Of a DNA stretch of 64,000 nucleotides, positions 1 through 11,513 are shown in pieces. The stretch spans positions 135,508,868 to 135,572,867 of the forward strand of contig CM035412.1 in NCBI GenBank assembly GCA_020310875.1, in the 5' to 3' direction. The notes under the pieces were generated by a model. It did not search any database. It was not told where the DNA came from and was given only the letters and a program-made list of their open reading frames with translations. A program made the position numbers and the translations under genes. Within the stretch, counting starts at the first letter, position 1. Every line of letters starts with the position of its first letter. Origin of the DNA: Ceratopteris richardii (Eukaryota; Streptophyta; Polypodiopsida; Polypodiales; Pteridaceae).

Positions 1-1001
1 AAGTGTATTATATTTGTAAAGTTAGTTCACTTTAGTTCTAGAAGTTTTTTAAAAATCACGAGAATGAGGAAATCTATATAAGTTAGTTTGTATCAACTAA
101 CGCGATGAGAGAGAAGAAGTGGAAGAGAGTGATAGAATGTGAGAAGGAATTCATTTGTACGACTGAGTATAGTCGGGCTTCTCTGAGTGAGAAAGCACCT
201 GTAAAACTTTTGAGTTTTTCATAGCTATGAGAAGAAATAGTTAAAGTTATGTGTATGAGACTCTCTCCATCATCTCCATGTTTGTCTACTCTCTGATGAG
301 TTTAAAAGTTCAAGTTTTATAAGCAACTCGATGCCTGGCATCGAATCTCTGCTGATAAGTCATATTTTTCATTTATCTTTTTCATTCAGTGCTGAAGTGT
401 TTGCAAATCATGACATTGTTGGAGCAACTTGATGCCTAGCATCGAATTCCAGTTGATAAGTCATATTCTAAGTGTGCATGAAATCACCTATTGTTTTGGT
501 ATCCAAAAGGTCAAGGTTTTATGCGGGAAGTCGATGCCTGGCATCGAATCCCTGTTGAAAAGTGGCTAAAAACACCCCAAGTTGATGCTCGGCATCGAAT
601 TCTCGTTGCAAGTCAATGCCAGACATCAAGTTCCATTTTTAGACATGCGCTTTTTACTAAAACAGGAAGAATTTTCAATTTTGGCAGTTATACATAGTAA
701 TCTTGTGAAGGCCATAACTTGAGTTCTAGAGATTCATTTCATGCATATCATAGCTTGTTGGAAAGCTCTACTCTTCTAGTTTCAACCTATAAAAGATCTT
801 GGAGAAATAGTGTTTGAGCTAAGAGAAATTAGCAAAATACTGAAGGTATGTCATATGAGTGACTAGAAAAATCTGAAGAAGCAAAGTTCTTGGTTTCGGC
901 TATCATTTCTCAAAGTTTGGAGTGGCAATGAGTTAATGGTGACTATAGAGCTGTTCTAGTGTCACATTAATTCAGTTCTTGTGGTGTTTCATACATCAAC
1001 A
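1..1001 (+). repeat. Left (5') LTR of element A, 5'-truncated by window edge
   Basis: Aligns base for base with 11603-12604. It ends in CATCAACA just before a PBS. It holds a TATATAAG box at 75-82 and five copies of a 17-nt palindrome of the form TCGATGCC-T-GGCATCGA (328-344, 429-445, 531-547, 582-598, 613-629), several degraded by C-to-T or G-to-A changes. Near 708-766 is a ggccataacttgag ... ttggaaagct stretch of a kind met in many plant LTRs. Confidence 0.93.
75..82 (+). promoter_or_regulatory. Probable TATA box of the element A LTR promoter
   Basis: TATATAAG. The same box occurs in the right LTR at 11677-11684 and at the matching place in the related element C (56781-56788 as TATAAGAG; 62438-62445 as TATATAAG). 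This placement fits a U3 promoter with transcription starting a short way downstream; the start site itself cannot be seen. Confidence 0.5.
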
Positions 1002-1003
1002 AG

Positions 1004-1015
1004 TGGTATCAGAGC
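1004..1015 (+). other. Primer-binding site of element A
   Basis: TGGTATCAGAGC two bases after the LTR end. This is the usual plant copia site, complementary to the 3' end of initiator-Met tRNA, and it fixes the inner LTR boundary. Confidence 0.92.
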
Positions 1016-1212
1016 AGAAAGGTCCTAAAGAGCAGAAGGCGGCAAAGGTACGAGAAATTTTGGAAAGTTTTCCATTAAAGTTTGAAAGGTGAAGCATTTG
1101 AAGACACAAGGCATCAAAAGATTACTTCAAAATTATCTTCATACACAAAGAACTTCAAAAGGTATTATACTTTATCCTTTAAGCTCACAGGTTGCAGCAG
1201 AAGGGAAGGAGT

Positions 1213-1464
1213 ATGGCATATCATATCTCCATTGACAAACTAGACAGAGATAATTATCCCGCATGGGTAATGAGAATGGAAGCCTTACTTATGAGTAAGG
1301 ATCTCATGGTATATGTAACAGGTGAAGAAGAGAAGCCAATATTTGAAGATGAAAGCCGACCAAAGAAAGAAGAACTAGATGCTTTAAAGCATTGGCAGAA
1401 GAAGGATGCAAGTGCAAAGGCATACATTTACAACACAATCTCATATCATTTGCTACCACATATC
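1213..1464 (+). pseudogene. gag: Element A gag, first part (split by element B)
   Basis: Start of the particle-protein gene. The ATG at 1213 is chosen because the same MAYHIS start opens the gag of sister element C at 58039; an upstream in-frame ATG at 1192 is not shared. The visible part carries the copia gag opening (DKLDRDNYPAWVMRMEALL, a UBN2/DUF4219-like segment) and continues to YHLLPHI, where element B interrupts it. The reading frame resumes at 7569. In-frame translation past 1464 runs into B's LTR and ends at 1509, so the protein is truncated unless B is removed. Confidence 0.88.
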
Positions 1465-1586
1465 TGTTGGAAGTCAATGTTTATGTTGTTCCAACAAATA
1501 ACTTCATAAGAAGCTTTCTCTATATTCTTCCAGGCGGGCGCAACATATAAATATAGATTTTATTAATATATTCCTTCAACAAGTCG

Positions 1587-1665
1587 ACGTGGGTAGAGTG
1601 GTCTAGATAAAATCTCCAAAAGCGTTCGCTGATCCACCTGAGTTCAAGTCCTGGCGTCGTTCGCG
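1587..1665 (+). other. tRNA-like (Pol III A/B-box-like) stretch in the B LTR
   Basis: Contains gtgggtagagtggtcta, close to the D-arm/A-box of Leu/Ser tRNAs (tggccgagtggtcta), and about 50 bases later gagttcaagtcctgg, which fits a T-arm B-box. The 3' LTR copy (about 6846-6925) keeps both boxes, with a few changes. I could not fold a full cloverleaf: the T-stem and acceptor pair poorly. It is therefore a decayed tRNA/SINE relic or a chance internal-promoter resemblance, not a functional tRNA gene. Confidence 0.4.
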
Positions 1666-1782
1666 ATTTGATTTTGCTTTTAGGAAACGCATACGGACGG
1701 AAGTTTTTTCGTAGATTTATTCGATAAGCTTTTCTTTAGCGATCGTAGCTTTTAGTACAGCTTTTCATGGATACTCAACAAC

Positions 1783-1790
1783 TATATAAT
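1783..1790 (+). promoter_or_regulatory. Probable TATA box of the element B LTR
   Basis: TATATAAT preceding aaggcccttggctcattg; the identical box is at 7042-7049 in the 3' LTR. Confidence 0.5.
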
Positions 1791-2303
1791 AAGGCCCTTG
1801 GCTCATTGTGTAAATCACTCACTCAAAGATCTAGAGCTTGGAGATCTTCTTGAAGACAGAGTGTTCTCACACTCTTGAAGGAGGTGAAGTTGTGGTGAAG
1901 GAGAGGCTACTCTCATTGCAGCAGGAAGTCTTCTACAAGGTGGTGGTAACTATCTTTTGTGAGTTAACCTTGTGGTTGATTTACAATTTTGTTACACTAT
2001 TTTGTTAGCTTCGTTGCTTCATTCTCTTCACACACACTTAGATTATTTCGACATAATCTAAATTTTGTATCATCATCTTCTTATTCTTCCATTAGTGAGT
2101 GCACCACTTTATATGGTTGAGTAGTACTCACATGTAATTTGGACATCTATTATTTTTAGTGAAGTAAGCATCTAGCTTACGTTCCCTATCCTTGTCTCAA
2201 GATCTCTTTCTTTCTCTATCTCACTTATCATCTTGTCAATTAAGTTGTGTATGCTCAAGAGGTTTTAGTATTGGAACGATCCTGGGGCCCAAATTCCAAC
2301 ACT

Positions 2304-2315
2304 TGGTATCAGAGA
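2304..2315 (+). other. Primer-binding site of element B
   Basis: TGGTATCAGAGA, two bases after the LTR. It matches the initiator-Met tRNA site except the last base. A second ggtatcagagc occurs at 2328-2338, as if the leader had duplicated the site. Confidence 0.85.
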
Positions 2316-2367
2316 TTTAGGGTCTTGGTATCAGAGCTACATAATTGACATACACACTTAAGATAAG

Positions 2368-3210
2368 ATGAGTGAGATTAGAATTGAGATTGAAGACAAG
2401 TTGGATGGATCTTCTAATTATCCCATGTGGAGTTTCATGATGATGAACTTGTTAGTGACAAAGGATTTATGGAGTATTGTCAATGGATCCTTAACAAGAC
2501 CAAGACGAGAAGGCGAAGAAGGGTCTACAACAGCTTCAACAGGTACTGGAATTACTACTACAGAACCAATTGAAGAAGAGGTAACCACTTCGACATCTAG
2601 AGTCACTGCTAGGTCTTTACCTAGAGTTCCTCCTACTGAAGATCAGGCAAGATGGGATGCTAGAGATGCTTTAGCACTTTCATTCATAGCAATGAGTGTT
2701 AAAAAGAATATTCTACCACAGATCAGATCTTGCAGAAGTTCTAATCAAGCTTGGTTAAAGCTTGAGAATCTTTTTCAGAGCAGAAATCCTGCTAGAAAAG
2801 CTCACTTGAGGAGACAACTAGCAAATACAAGGATGAAAGCTGGTGAGTCAATACAAACCCACATTACGAGACTCGTTGACTTGAGAGATCAACTTCTAAA
2901 TGTAGGAGTTGAGATATCAGATGAAGAAATGGTAAATACACTGATTAATTCACTTCCTATTTCATATCGATCTTTCATAACCACTCTTACCCTTACCACA
3001 AGAGATAGAGAGGTTACATTTGAAGAGTTAGAGTTCTTGTTGCTTCAAGATGAAGATCAGTTGAAGGGAATGGAAGAGAATGAAGAAGCGCTTTCATCTT
3101 CATCAAAGGGTAAGAAGAAGAAGGATAAGAAGAGGAAAAACAATCCAAGAAGGAAAGTAGGTCCCTCTCACCTTCTACTTCAGATTTTGTATCTACGACA
3201 TCTAAAGTGA
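2368..3210 (+). pseudogene. gag: Element B gag (frameshifted before the zinc knuckle)
   Basis: Particle protein of a copia element, 280 residues in this frame. It opens MSEIRIEIEDKLDGSSNYPMW, the usual gag start, followed by the UBN2-type region with SNQAWLKLENLFQSRNPARK and a lysine-rich tail (about residues 245-265). The CCHC knuckle expected next is in the other frame (CSFCKKRGHIQSKC, 3237-3278), so a one-base shift near 3160-3200 separates them. Plant copia elements normally make gag and pol as one frame, so this is most simply a disabling indel. Confidence 0.88.
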
Positions 3211-6200
3211 ATTCTTCTAAGAAGAAGGTAAAAATATGTTCTTTTTGTAAGAAACGTGGACATATTCAGTCAAAATGTTATAGAAGGATTGCAGCAGAAA
3301 AGAAAAAGGCATCAGGTAATGTTGCAGAAGATGATAAAAAAGGGAAATCTCAAGGTGATTCTTATGCCTGTATCACCATTGAGGAAGTAGCTTATGATCA
3401 AGCAGCTTTACAAGTTCTTTCAGCAAGTCCTTGGATATTCGACTCAGGTGCTACTAATCATATGACAGGTTGCAGAGATGTATTTTCTTCTCTTTCCTAT
3501 TCTTCAGGTAGAAGAGTTACTATTGCAGATGGCAATGATTTGGATGTTGTGGGAATAGGTACAGTAACCCTAAAGTCAAGAGAAGGTGGTGTTTTTCAAA
3601 TTACAGATGTCCTTTATGTACCTGAAATGAAGATAAATTTGCTATCTATATCTGCATTTTTAAGTGATGGTTTTAAAGTTGTATTTGAGAAAGATCTTTG
3701 TAAGATCTTATCACATAAAGAAGACAAGTGTCTTTTACAAGGTAAGCAACAAGGAGGGATCTTTGTTTTGTCAAAAATCAGTCAGGCATATGTAGTGAAA
3801 TCTTCATCACCGGTGGAAGATATGAAGCTATGGCATGAAAGATTTGGACATATCAGTTTTGGAGCTCTCAAGAATATCAAAGATAGAGGTATGGTTGAGA
3901 GTTTACCCTCATTCAAGCTACCTGATGATTCAGATATATGTGAAGGTTGTCTTGAAGGTAAGATGCATAAACTACCTTTCAAGAAACATGGTCATATTAC
4001 AGCTACCAGGAAATTGCAGATTATTCATTCGAATGTGAATGGACCTATGAGAGCAGACTCTATTCAGGGTTTCAGGTATTTTGTCCTATTTGTGGATGAT
4101 TTTACAAGATACTCATGGATCTATGGTCTTAAGTCAAAGTCAGAAGTCTTTCCTATGTTCAAGAAGTTTGTAGCTATGGTTGAAAATGAAAGTCAGGAAA
4201 CTGTCCAGATTCTCAAAAGTGATAGAGGTGGAGAATACTTGTCAAATGAGTTCCAGACATTTCTCGATGAGAAAGGTATTACTCGACACCTTACTATTGC
4301 TTATACTCCTCAACAAAATGGTGTTGCAGAAAGAAAGAATAGAGTACTTGTTGAAATGATGCGGAGCATGATGGCGTCCAAGAGGCTTTCACCAAAGTTC
4401 TGGTTTGATGCAGTACATACAGCTAATCACATTTTGAACAGGTCATCTACAAAAGCTTTAAAGGTAATCACACCGTATGAGGCTTATTATGGTAGAAAAC
4501 CTAATGTGAGTTACTTCAAAGTGTTTGGATCACTTTCTTATGTACATGTTGAGAAAAAGGACCGAGGCAAACTAGATGTAAAGGCAAAGAAAGCTATTTT
4601 TATTGGATATCCTGTTGAAAGCAAAGGATACAGGTTTTATGTTCCAGAGACAGGTGAAGTTATTCTTTCACGTAATGCTTATATTGTTGAAGATAAGGTT
4701 TATGATAAAGAAGCAGAAATTCCGGAGTTCATTAGTGAAAATGACTATGAAATTTTTAGAAAGATTCTGGATGTACATGTTCAGCCATATCAAGAGGGAG
4801 TTAAAACTCAAATTCCTAGTATTCAAGAAAATGTTGAAGAAACAGGAATTTCACAACCTTCTACAGAGTCAGTTCCACAAGAGACTTTGATTCCAAAAAT
4901 AGAAGAAGTTAAAGTTCCAGAAAGTCCTAGTACCTCAGCAGGATAAGTTCCAGAACCTGTGGAAGCTGAAAGTTCAGAAAGAGTTTCACCACTATTCAAG
5001 GATACACCTACATGGTTATATCAGACTTGGAAAGATAGTGGTATAAAGACTTTTACTGGAAGAACAAGGAGTCAGACTAGACAACAACAACAAGATCATG
5101 TAAGAACCAGAAGTCAAACTAGACAGCAAAAAGATCATGTAAGTTTTGCTGAAGACTTCGAGATTCATGATATTTTGGCACTTACGACTGTTGAAGATGA
5201 ACCTGCGTGTGTTAAAGATGCACTTAACATTCCTATTTGGAGAAAAGCTATGCAAGAAGAGATTGATTCTATTCATAAGAATCAAACTTGGCAGCTATGT
5301 TACCAGAAGGAAAGAAGGCTATAGGTGTAAAATGGATCTTCAAAATCAAAAGGAAAGCAGATGGTACTATTGATAGATACAAGGCCAGGCTGGTTGTCAA
5401 AGGATATGCACAACAAAAAGGTATTGATTATGATGAGACATTTGCTCCTACGTCTAGGATGACTATTATTAGGTCAGTACTTGCTCTAGCAGCACATTTT
5501 GGTTGGCATATATATTAACTTGACATTAAGACTACTTTTCTAAATGGTGATTTACACTAAGATGTGTATATTCAGCAGCCAGAAGGTTTTGAAGAGACAC
5601 GTAAAAAACACTCAGTGTGTAAGCTTATAAAAGCTTTGTATGGTTTAAAAGAGGCACCTAGAGCCTGGTATGAAAAGATACATACATATCTTTTATCCAT
5701 TGGTTTCCATAACTCAGATGCAGCTCCAACTCTTTATGTCAAAGTTGAAACAGGTATGATGATTATAGCAATCATTTATGTGGATGATATTATAGTCACA
5801 AGTCCCAAAGATGAAGATTTGCAGATGTTCAAAGAAGAATTGAAGCAAACATTTGATGTGAATGATTTAGGCATTCTACATTATTATCTTGGGATTCAAT
5901 TTCTGTTTCGAGACAAGTGTATCTACATGACACAACAGAAGTACATTGAGAAACTTTTGGAAAGGTTTCAGAAACCTATGCAAACACCTATGGATCAGAA
6001 CATATCTTTACAAATGGTAGCAGATGCAGAGCCATTTGATGCTACTCTATATAGTCAAGCAATAGGTTGCTTGATATATCTTTGTAATACACGTCCTGAT
6101 ATACAGTTTGCAGTTTCTCAAGTATCAAGGTTCATGCAGAATCCGACAATGTTACATTGGAAAGCAGTAAAGCGGATCTTTCGTTATTTGAAGGGAACTT

Positions 6201-6709
6201 CAAATTTTGCTATGGTATTTTCGAAATCTACACATTTGTTACTAAAAGGATTTTCAGATTCTGATTGGGCAGGTGATAGAGACACAAGAAGAAGTACTAG
6301 TGGATTTTGTTTTTATCTTGGAGATTGTCTTATCTCATGGTATTCAAAGAGACAACCCACTATTGCCACTTCATCATGTGAAGCTAAATATCGTGCAGCA
6401 TTTACAGCTACTCTAGAGTCAGTATGGTTGCAGAAGATTTTCAGTTATCTTGATGTAAGAGTACATCAACCCATTCAGATATTTTCAGATAGCCAGAGTG
6501 CTATAGCTATAGCTAAGAATCCAGTGCATCATGCAAGGACAAAATATATAGAGGTACACTACCACTATATTCGAGAGCAGATAGCTAAGAAGCACATTGA
6601 GCTAGTTTATATTCCTTCTAGTGAGAATGTTGCAGATATATTTACCAAAGCATTGACTAGAGATAGTCATGAGAAGATTTGCAGGTTACTGAATCTTGTC
6701 CTAATATGA
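3207..6709 (+). pseudogene. pol: Element B pol: zinc knuckle, protease, integrase, RT, RNase H (broken)
   Basis: Domains in order: CCHC knuckle (3237-3278); aspartic protease with WIFDSGATNHMTG near 3432; GAG-pre-integrase LWHERFGHIS near 3828; integrase zinc site (CEGCLEGK); integrase core; RT with YVDDIIV at about 5776-5796; RNase H with DSDWAGD near 6255. Damage: a TAA at 4944-4946, a frameshift near 5290-5320, and TAA codons at 5516-5518 and about 5558. The first catalytic Asp of integrase, normally in HTDxxGP, is Asn (HSNVNGP near 4026), while SDRGGEY and NGVAERKN keep the other two acids. The integrase-RT linker has a 14-residue tandem duplication (about 5066-5145). Confidence 0.93.
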
Positions 6710-6711
6710 CA

Positions 6712-6724
6712 TTGAAGGAGGGAT
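6712..6724 (+). other. Polypurine tract of element B
   Basis: ttgaaggagggat directly upstream of the 3' LTR. It primes plus-strand DNA synthesis in this family. Confidence 0.8.
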
Positions 6725-7563
6725 TGTTGGAAGTCAATGTTTATATTGGTCCAACAAATAACTTCATAAGAAGCTTTCTCTATATTCTTCCAGGCGGGCG
6801 CAACATATAAATATAGATTTTATTACATATTCCTTCAACAAGTCGCCGTGGGCAGAGTGGTCTAGATAAAATCTCCAAAAGCGTTCACTGATCCACCTGA
6901 GTTCAGGTCCTGGCGCCGTTCGCGATTTGATTTTGCTTTTAGGAAACGCATACGGACGGAAGTTTTTTCGTAGATTTATTTGATAAGCTTTTCTTTAGCG
7001 ATCGTAGCTTTTAGTACAGCTTTTCATGGATACTCGACAACTATATAATAAGGCCCTTGGCTCATTGTGTAAATCACTCACTCAAAGATCTAGAGCTTGG
7101 AGATCTTCTTGAAGACAGAGTGTTCTCACACTCTTGAAGGAGGTGAAGTTGTGGTGAAGGAGAGGCTACTCTCATTGTAGCAGGAAGTCTTCTACGAGGT
7201 GGTGGTAACTATCTTTTGTGAGTTAACCTTGTGGTTGATTTACAATTTTGTTACACTATTTTGTTAGCTTCGTTGCTTCATTCTCTTCACACACACTTAG
7301 ATTATTTCGACATAATCTAAATTTTGTATCACCATCTTCTTATTCTTCCATTAGTGAGTGCACCACTTTATATGGTTGAGTAGTACTCACATGTTGTAAT
7401 TTGGACATCTATTATTTTTAGTGAAGTAAGCATCTAGCTTACGTTCCCTATCCTTGTCTCAAGATCTCTTTCTTTCTCTATCTCACTTATCATCTTGTCA
7501 ATTAAGTTGTGTATGCTCAAGAGGTTTTAGTATTGGAACGATCCTGGGGCCCAAATTCCAACA
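6725..7563 (+). repeat. 3' LTR of element B
   Basis: 839 bp, the mate of 1465-2301. It ends CCAACA and is followed by the target duplication atatc. Confidence 0.96.
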
Positions 7564-7568
7564 ATATC

Positions 7569-10500
7569 AGAGGATTGGAATCATCTGAAGATATATGGAA
7601 TGCATTGGAGTATCATTTCTAAAGCACTACTAAAGCACGGAAAGCAAGTCTATGGTCAGAGTTTACAACATTCAAGAAGAAGCCAAGTCAAAGTATTAGT
7701 GATTATGTCACTAAGATGAAGGATCTAGCAGATAGTCTTGGATCCATAGATGAAGATATTGAGGATCACAAGTTGATTGCTCAATTACTTACAGGTTTGA
7801 GAGGGGATGAAAGGTGGAAACCTTTTGTCTTATCAACAAAACTTTCATTAAATCATTATGTTCCAGATTTGAATCAATTGCTTGGTTTGATGCTAACATT
7901 TGAGCAAGACTTGAAGGGAGATGGAGATAAAGGACAAAGTTCTGCAATGTACATGAAGAACAAGAACAAAGGAGATAAAGGTAAAGCAAAGGATGAAGAA
8001 GAGTCAACTTCTCAAGTTTATTATGCAAGAGGTAAAGGCACTGGCAGAGGAAGACCAAGAGGTTTTGGAAGAGGAAGAGGTAATCAAAATAACAACAAGA
8101 AGGCTTGCTGGATCTGTGGATTTTGTAATCATTTGGCTCATGACTATTGGCACAACCAACAAGGATCAAACCAAATAAAAACAACAATAGCAGAGGTCAA
8201 GGTGGAAGATATCAAAGTAATTTTCAGAGAGGTAGACAAAGTCAAAGAGGAGGCTATGGTAGAGGTGGAGGAAGAAGTTGGGGACAGAATCAATCCTACA
8301 ACACCACCTACTACAATTATGCAAATGATACACAGAATAAAGGTCATACATCATTGATGATGAATTCAATCAGCACTTCAGATAAAGAAGATCTAAAGGT
8401 ATTTTACATTGACTCTGGATGTTCTAATCATTTGTCAGGAAACATAGAATTGATGTCAGAATTGGAAAAAGGCATTTCTAGCCATAGTGTTCAAACAGGT
8501 GATAATACCAGACATAGTGTACATTCAATTGGAAAAGTGAAATGCAAGAATGGAGCAAATTTGCTAACCAATGTTTTGTATGTTCCTACAATACCTAAAA
8601 ACTTGATTAGTGTTGGACAGATAGTTGAAAAAGGTTTTCAAGTCAGGTTTACAAATGAAGGAGTATTTGTGGAAGATCCAGAGAATGGATATAATCAGAT
8701 TGTCTCTGGTAAGAAAGAAGGTAGACTCTTTACTTTAAGAGTACAAGGGAACACTGGTCAAGCTTTGCTCACACATGGTGAAGGAGTGATTATAGAACTT
8801 GATCTCTGGCATAAGAGATTAGGACACTTCAATGAAAGAGGAATTAAAGCTATGGTTGCTAATCAGTCTGTACTAGGATTACCAAATGTGCAAAGTCAAC
8901 ATATGGTTTATAAATGTGAAGCATGTCAAATGGGAAAAGCACACAGGTTACCATTTCAAAGGAAAGGATTCAAACATGATGGATTACTAGAGCTCATTCA
9001 TACAGATGTATGGGGACCAACAAAATAAGGATCTATCAGTGGCTCAAGGTATTATGTTCTTTTCATTAATGATGCTACAAGATGGATAACATTATATGTT
9101 TTGAAGGAAAGATCAGAAGTGTTTGAAGCCTTCAAGCATTTTCATGCATATGTAGAGAGAGTCACAGGTCAAAAGCTTAAAAGACTGAGGTCTGATGGAG
9201 GGGGAGAATACTTCTCCCAAGAGTTCAATGATTATCTTTGGAATGCATGTATTAAGAGAGAAATAACTTGTAGGTATACACCACAACACAATGGTGTAGC
9301 AAAAAGAAGGAACAGGACTTTGGTTGAGTTTGCTAGAGCTATGCTGAAGGAGAAGACTTGTCCAAATTATCTTTGGGTTGAGGCTGTAAATACAGCTACA
9401 TATCTTGTGAATAGATTACCATGTGCAGCTCTAAATGGAATGACTCCATATGAAGCTTGGTGGGGTAAGAAACCAACACTAGATCATTGTAGAGTGTTTG
9501 GATCAATTGCATATGCTTATGTGCCATCACAACTTAGACATAAACTTGAACCAAAGGCAGAAAAATATGTGTTCATTGGTTATGATGAAAAGCAGATGGG
9601 TTACAGATTGTGGAATCCTCTAACCAAACGATTTATTGTTTCTAGAAATGTTACATTTGATGAACAGAAAAGTTGGTTTGCTAATCAAAGTCATACAGCT
9701 GAAGAATTTGAAGAAGAGGTAAGAAGATGTGAGAAAGGAAAATCAATTGTGCAGGTGAATAGAGATGAAGACTATATGCAAGCAAGTACATCCAGAAGTG
9801 GATTAACAAGAAGGAATGAAGAAGCTCCTATATTTGATGAAGAGGTGTATCCAGATACTTATGAAGAATGTGAACCAAGAAGGTCAAGCAGGACTAGAAG
9901 ACAACGAGAAAGGTATTCTTATGATACTTCTTACATAACTCAGAAGAACTATGCATATATGGTCAAAGATGATGAAGAACCTCATAACTTTGATGAAGCT
10001 AAAGGTAAGAAACAATGGGAAGAAGAAATGAAGGAAGAGTTCAATGCACTCGAGGAGAACAAGACATGGGAACTTGTTCCTAAACCAAATGGTAAGAAAG
10101 TAATTGGAAATAAATGGGTTTATAAAGTGAAGAAGCTTGCAGATGGAAGTATAGCCAGATACAAAGCTAGACTTGTGGTGAAAGGCTATGCCCAAACCTA
10201 TGGCATAGATTATGATGAGACATTCAGTCCTGTAGCTAAGATGTCAACTATTAGGACAATCATTGCTATTGTAGCTTCAAAAGGATGGAACCTAAGTCAA
10301 TTGGATATAAAGAATGCATTCTTGAATGGATACATATCAGATGAGGTATACATGGAACAACCTCAAGGGTTTATAGATTCCAGGTATCCAAATTTTGTTT
10401 GCAGGTTGAGAAGAGCATTGTATGGATTGAAGCAAGCTCCAAGAGCATGGAACTATAGACTGGTGAAGTATCTGAATGACCTTGGATATCAAAGTTCAAA

Positions 10501-11476
10501 AGCAGATCCAAGTCTACTCATCAAAAGAATAGAGGAAGGTACAATCTACATTTGTATTTATGTAGATGACATTATAATCACAGGTACTTCAGATGAAGGA
10601 ATCAAGGAGGTAAAGAGAGTACTTGAAAAAGAATTCAAGATCAGTGATCTAGGAAAGTTGTCATACTTTCTTGGAATGGAAGTCACTTATACAGATCATG
10701 GCATATATGTATCACAAGAAAGGTATCTTTTGAATTTATTGAAGAAGTTTGATATGGAAAATTGCAGAGAAGCTTGAACTCCACTTGAAGTTAATCACAA
10801 GCTCAGTAAATATGATGGTGCAGAATACAAAAATATGAGGAAGTATCAATCTCTTGTGGGTAGTTTGATTTATGCTACACTAACAAGACCTGATCTTAGT
10901 TATGCAGTGGGAGTTTTGTCACAATTCATGCATTGTCCAAAGAACCCACATTGGATTGCAGGTCAAAGAGTTCTTAGATATATCAAAGGAACTATAAAGG
11001 AAGGATTATATTATCCTTTTACATCAGATTTGAAGTTGAGAGCCTATAGTGACTCAGACTGGGTAGATAATCAAGATGACAGGAGATCAACTCATGGCTA
11101 CATGATATACATTGGTGATAAGCTTGTAAGTTGGTGTTCAAAGAAACAACATACAGTAGCATTATCATCAACTGAAGCTGAGTACAAAGGACTTGTGGAA
11201 GCAGCTAAGGAGGTCATATGGATGCAGACATTGTTCAAAAGCTTGGGCATTGATCAAGGTACACCTACAATACATGGAGATAATATGAGTTCACTTTATC
11301 TTGCAGCAAATCCAGTTTTCCATGCAAGGACAAAGCACATAGAGATACAGTATCATTTTCTCATAGAAAAGGTAATGGAGAAGGAGATTGAAGTGGAGTA
11401 CATTTCTACAAAGGATCAGATAGCAGACATAATGGCAAAGAGCATGGCACGAGTAAAAGAAAAGAAGATGATATGA
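7569..11476 (+). pseudogene. gag-pol: Element A gag-pol, second part
   Basis: Resumes gag after the B insertion: UBN2-type gag (DYVTKMKDLADSLGSIDEDIEDHKL), a CCHC knuckle at 8106-8147 whose last Cys is Tyr, protease (FYIDSGCSNHL near 8404), GAG-pre-integrase (LWHKRLGHF near 8807), integrase, RT (YVDDIII near 10559), RNase H (SDSDWVDNQDDRRS near 11050). Faults against sister C: TAA at 7620-7622, a frameshift near 8178, TAA at 9026-9028, TGA at 10775-10777. In integrase, the catalytic Glu of NGVAERRN is Lys (NGVAKRRN, codon 9302-9304) and FIDDATRW is FINDATRW. The C-terminus is about 11 residues shorter than in C. Not functional. Confidence 0.94.
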
Positions 11477-11500
11477 AGAAACAGAGAATGTCAAATAGTG

Positions 11501-11513
11501 ATTGAGGGGGAGC
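11501..11513 (+). other. Polypurine tract of element A
   Basis: attgagggggagc directly before the 3' LTR start TGTTGGAG. Confidence 0.88.

Larger units (their letters stand above)
1465..2301 (+). repeat. 5' LTR of element B
   Basis: 837 bp, TGTTGG...CCAACA, near-identical to 6725-7563. A TATATAAT box at 1783-1790 is followed by a purine-rich R/U5 section. A tRNA-like stretch with Pol III A-box-like and B-box-like segments lies at about 1587-1665. Confidence 0.96.
1465..7563 (+). mobile_element. Ty1-copia retrotransposon B, complete, nested in A
   Basis: Complete 6.1-kb element with LTRs 1465-2301 and 6725-7563, PBS, gag-pol and PPT, flanked by a perfect 5-bp target duplication atatc (1460-1464 and 7564-7568). 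Removing it rejoins the gag of A, and the rejoined order matches the uninterrupted sister element C near 58280. The LTR pair differs by about 13 substitutions and two short indels by eye, making B the youngest dated insertion in the window and younger than its host A. Despite that its coding region has two frameshifts and several stops. Confidence 0.97.

Noticed and set aside
7789..8187. 132-codon antisense ORF across the A gag
   Set aside because: Shadow of the sense gag frame; purine-rich sense codons give stop-poor antisense.
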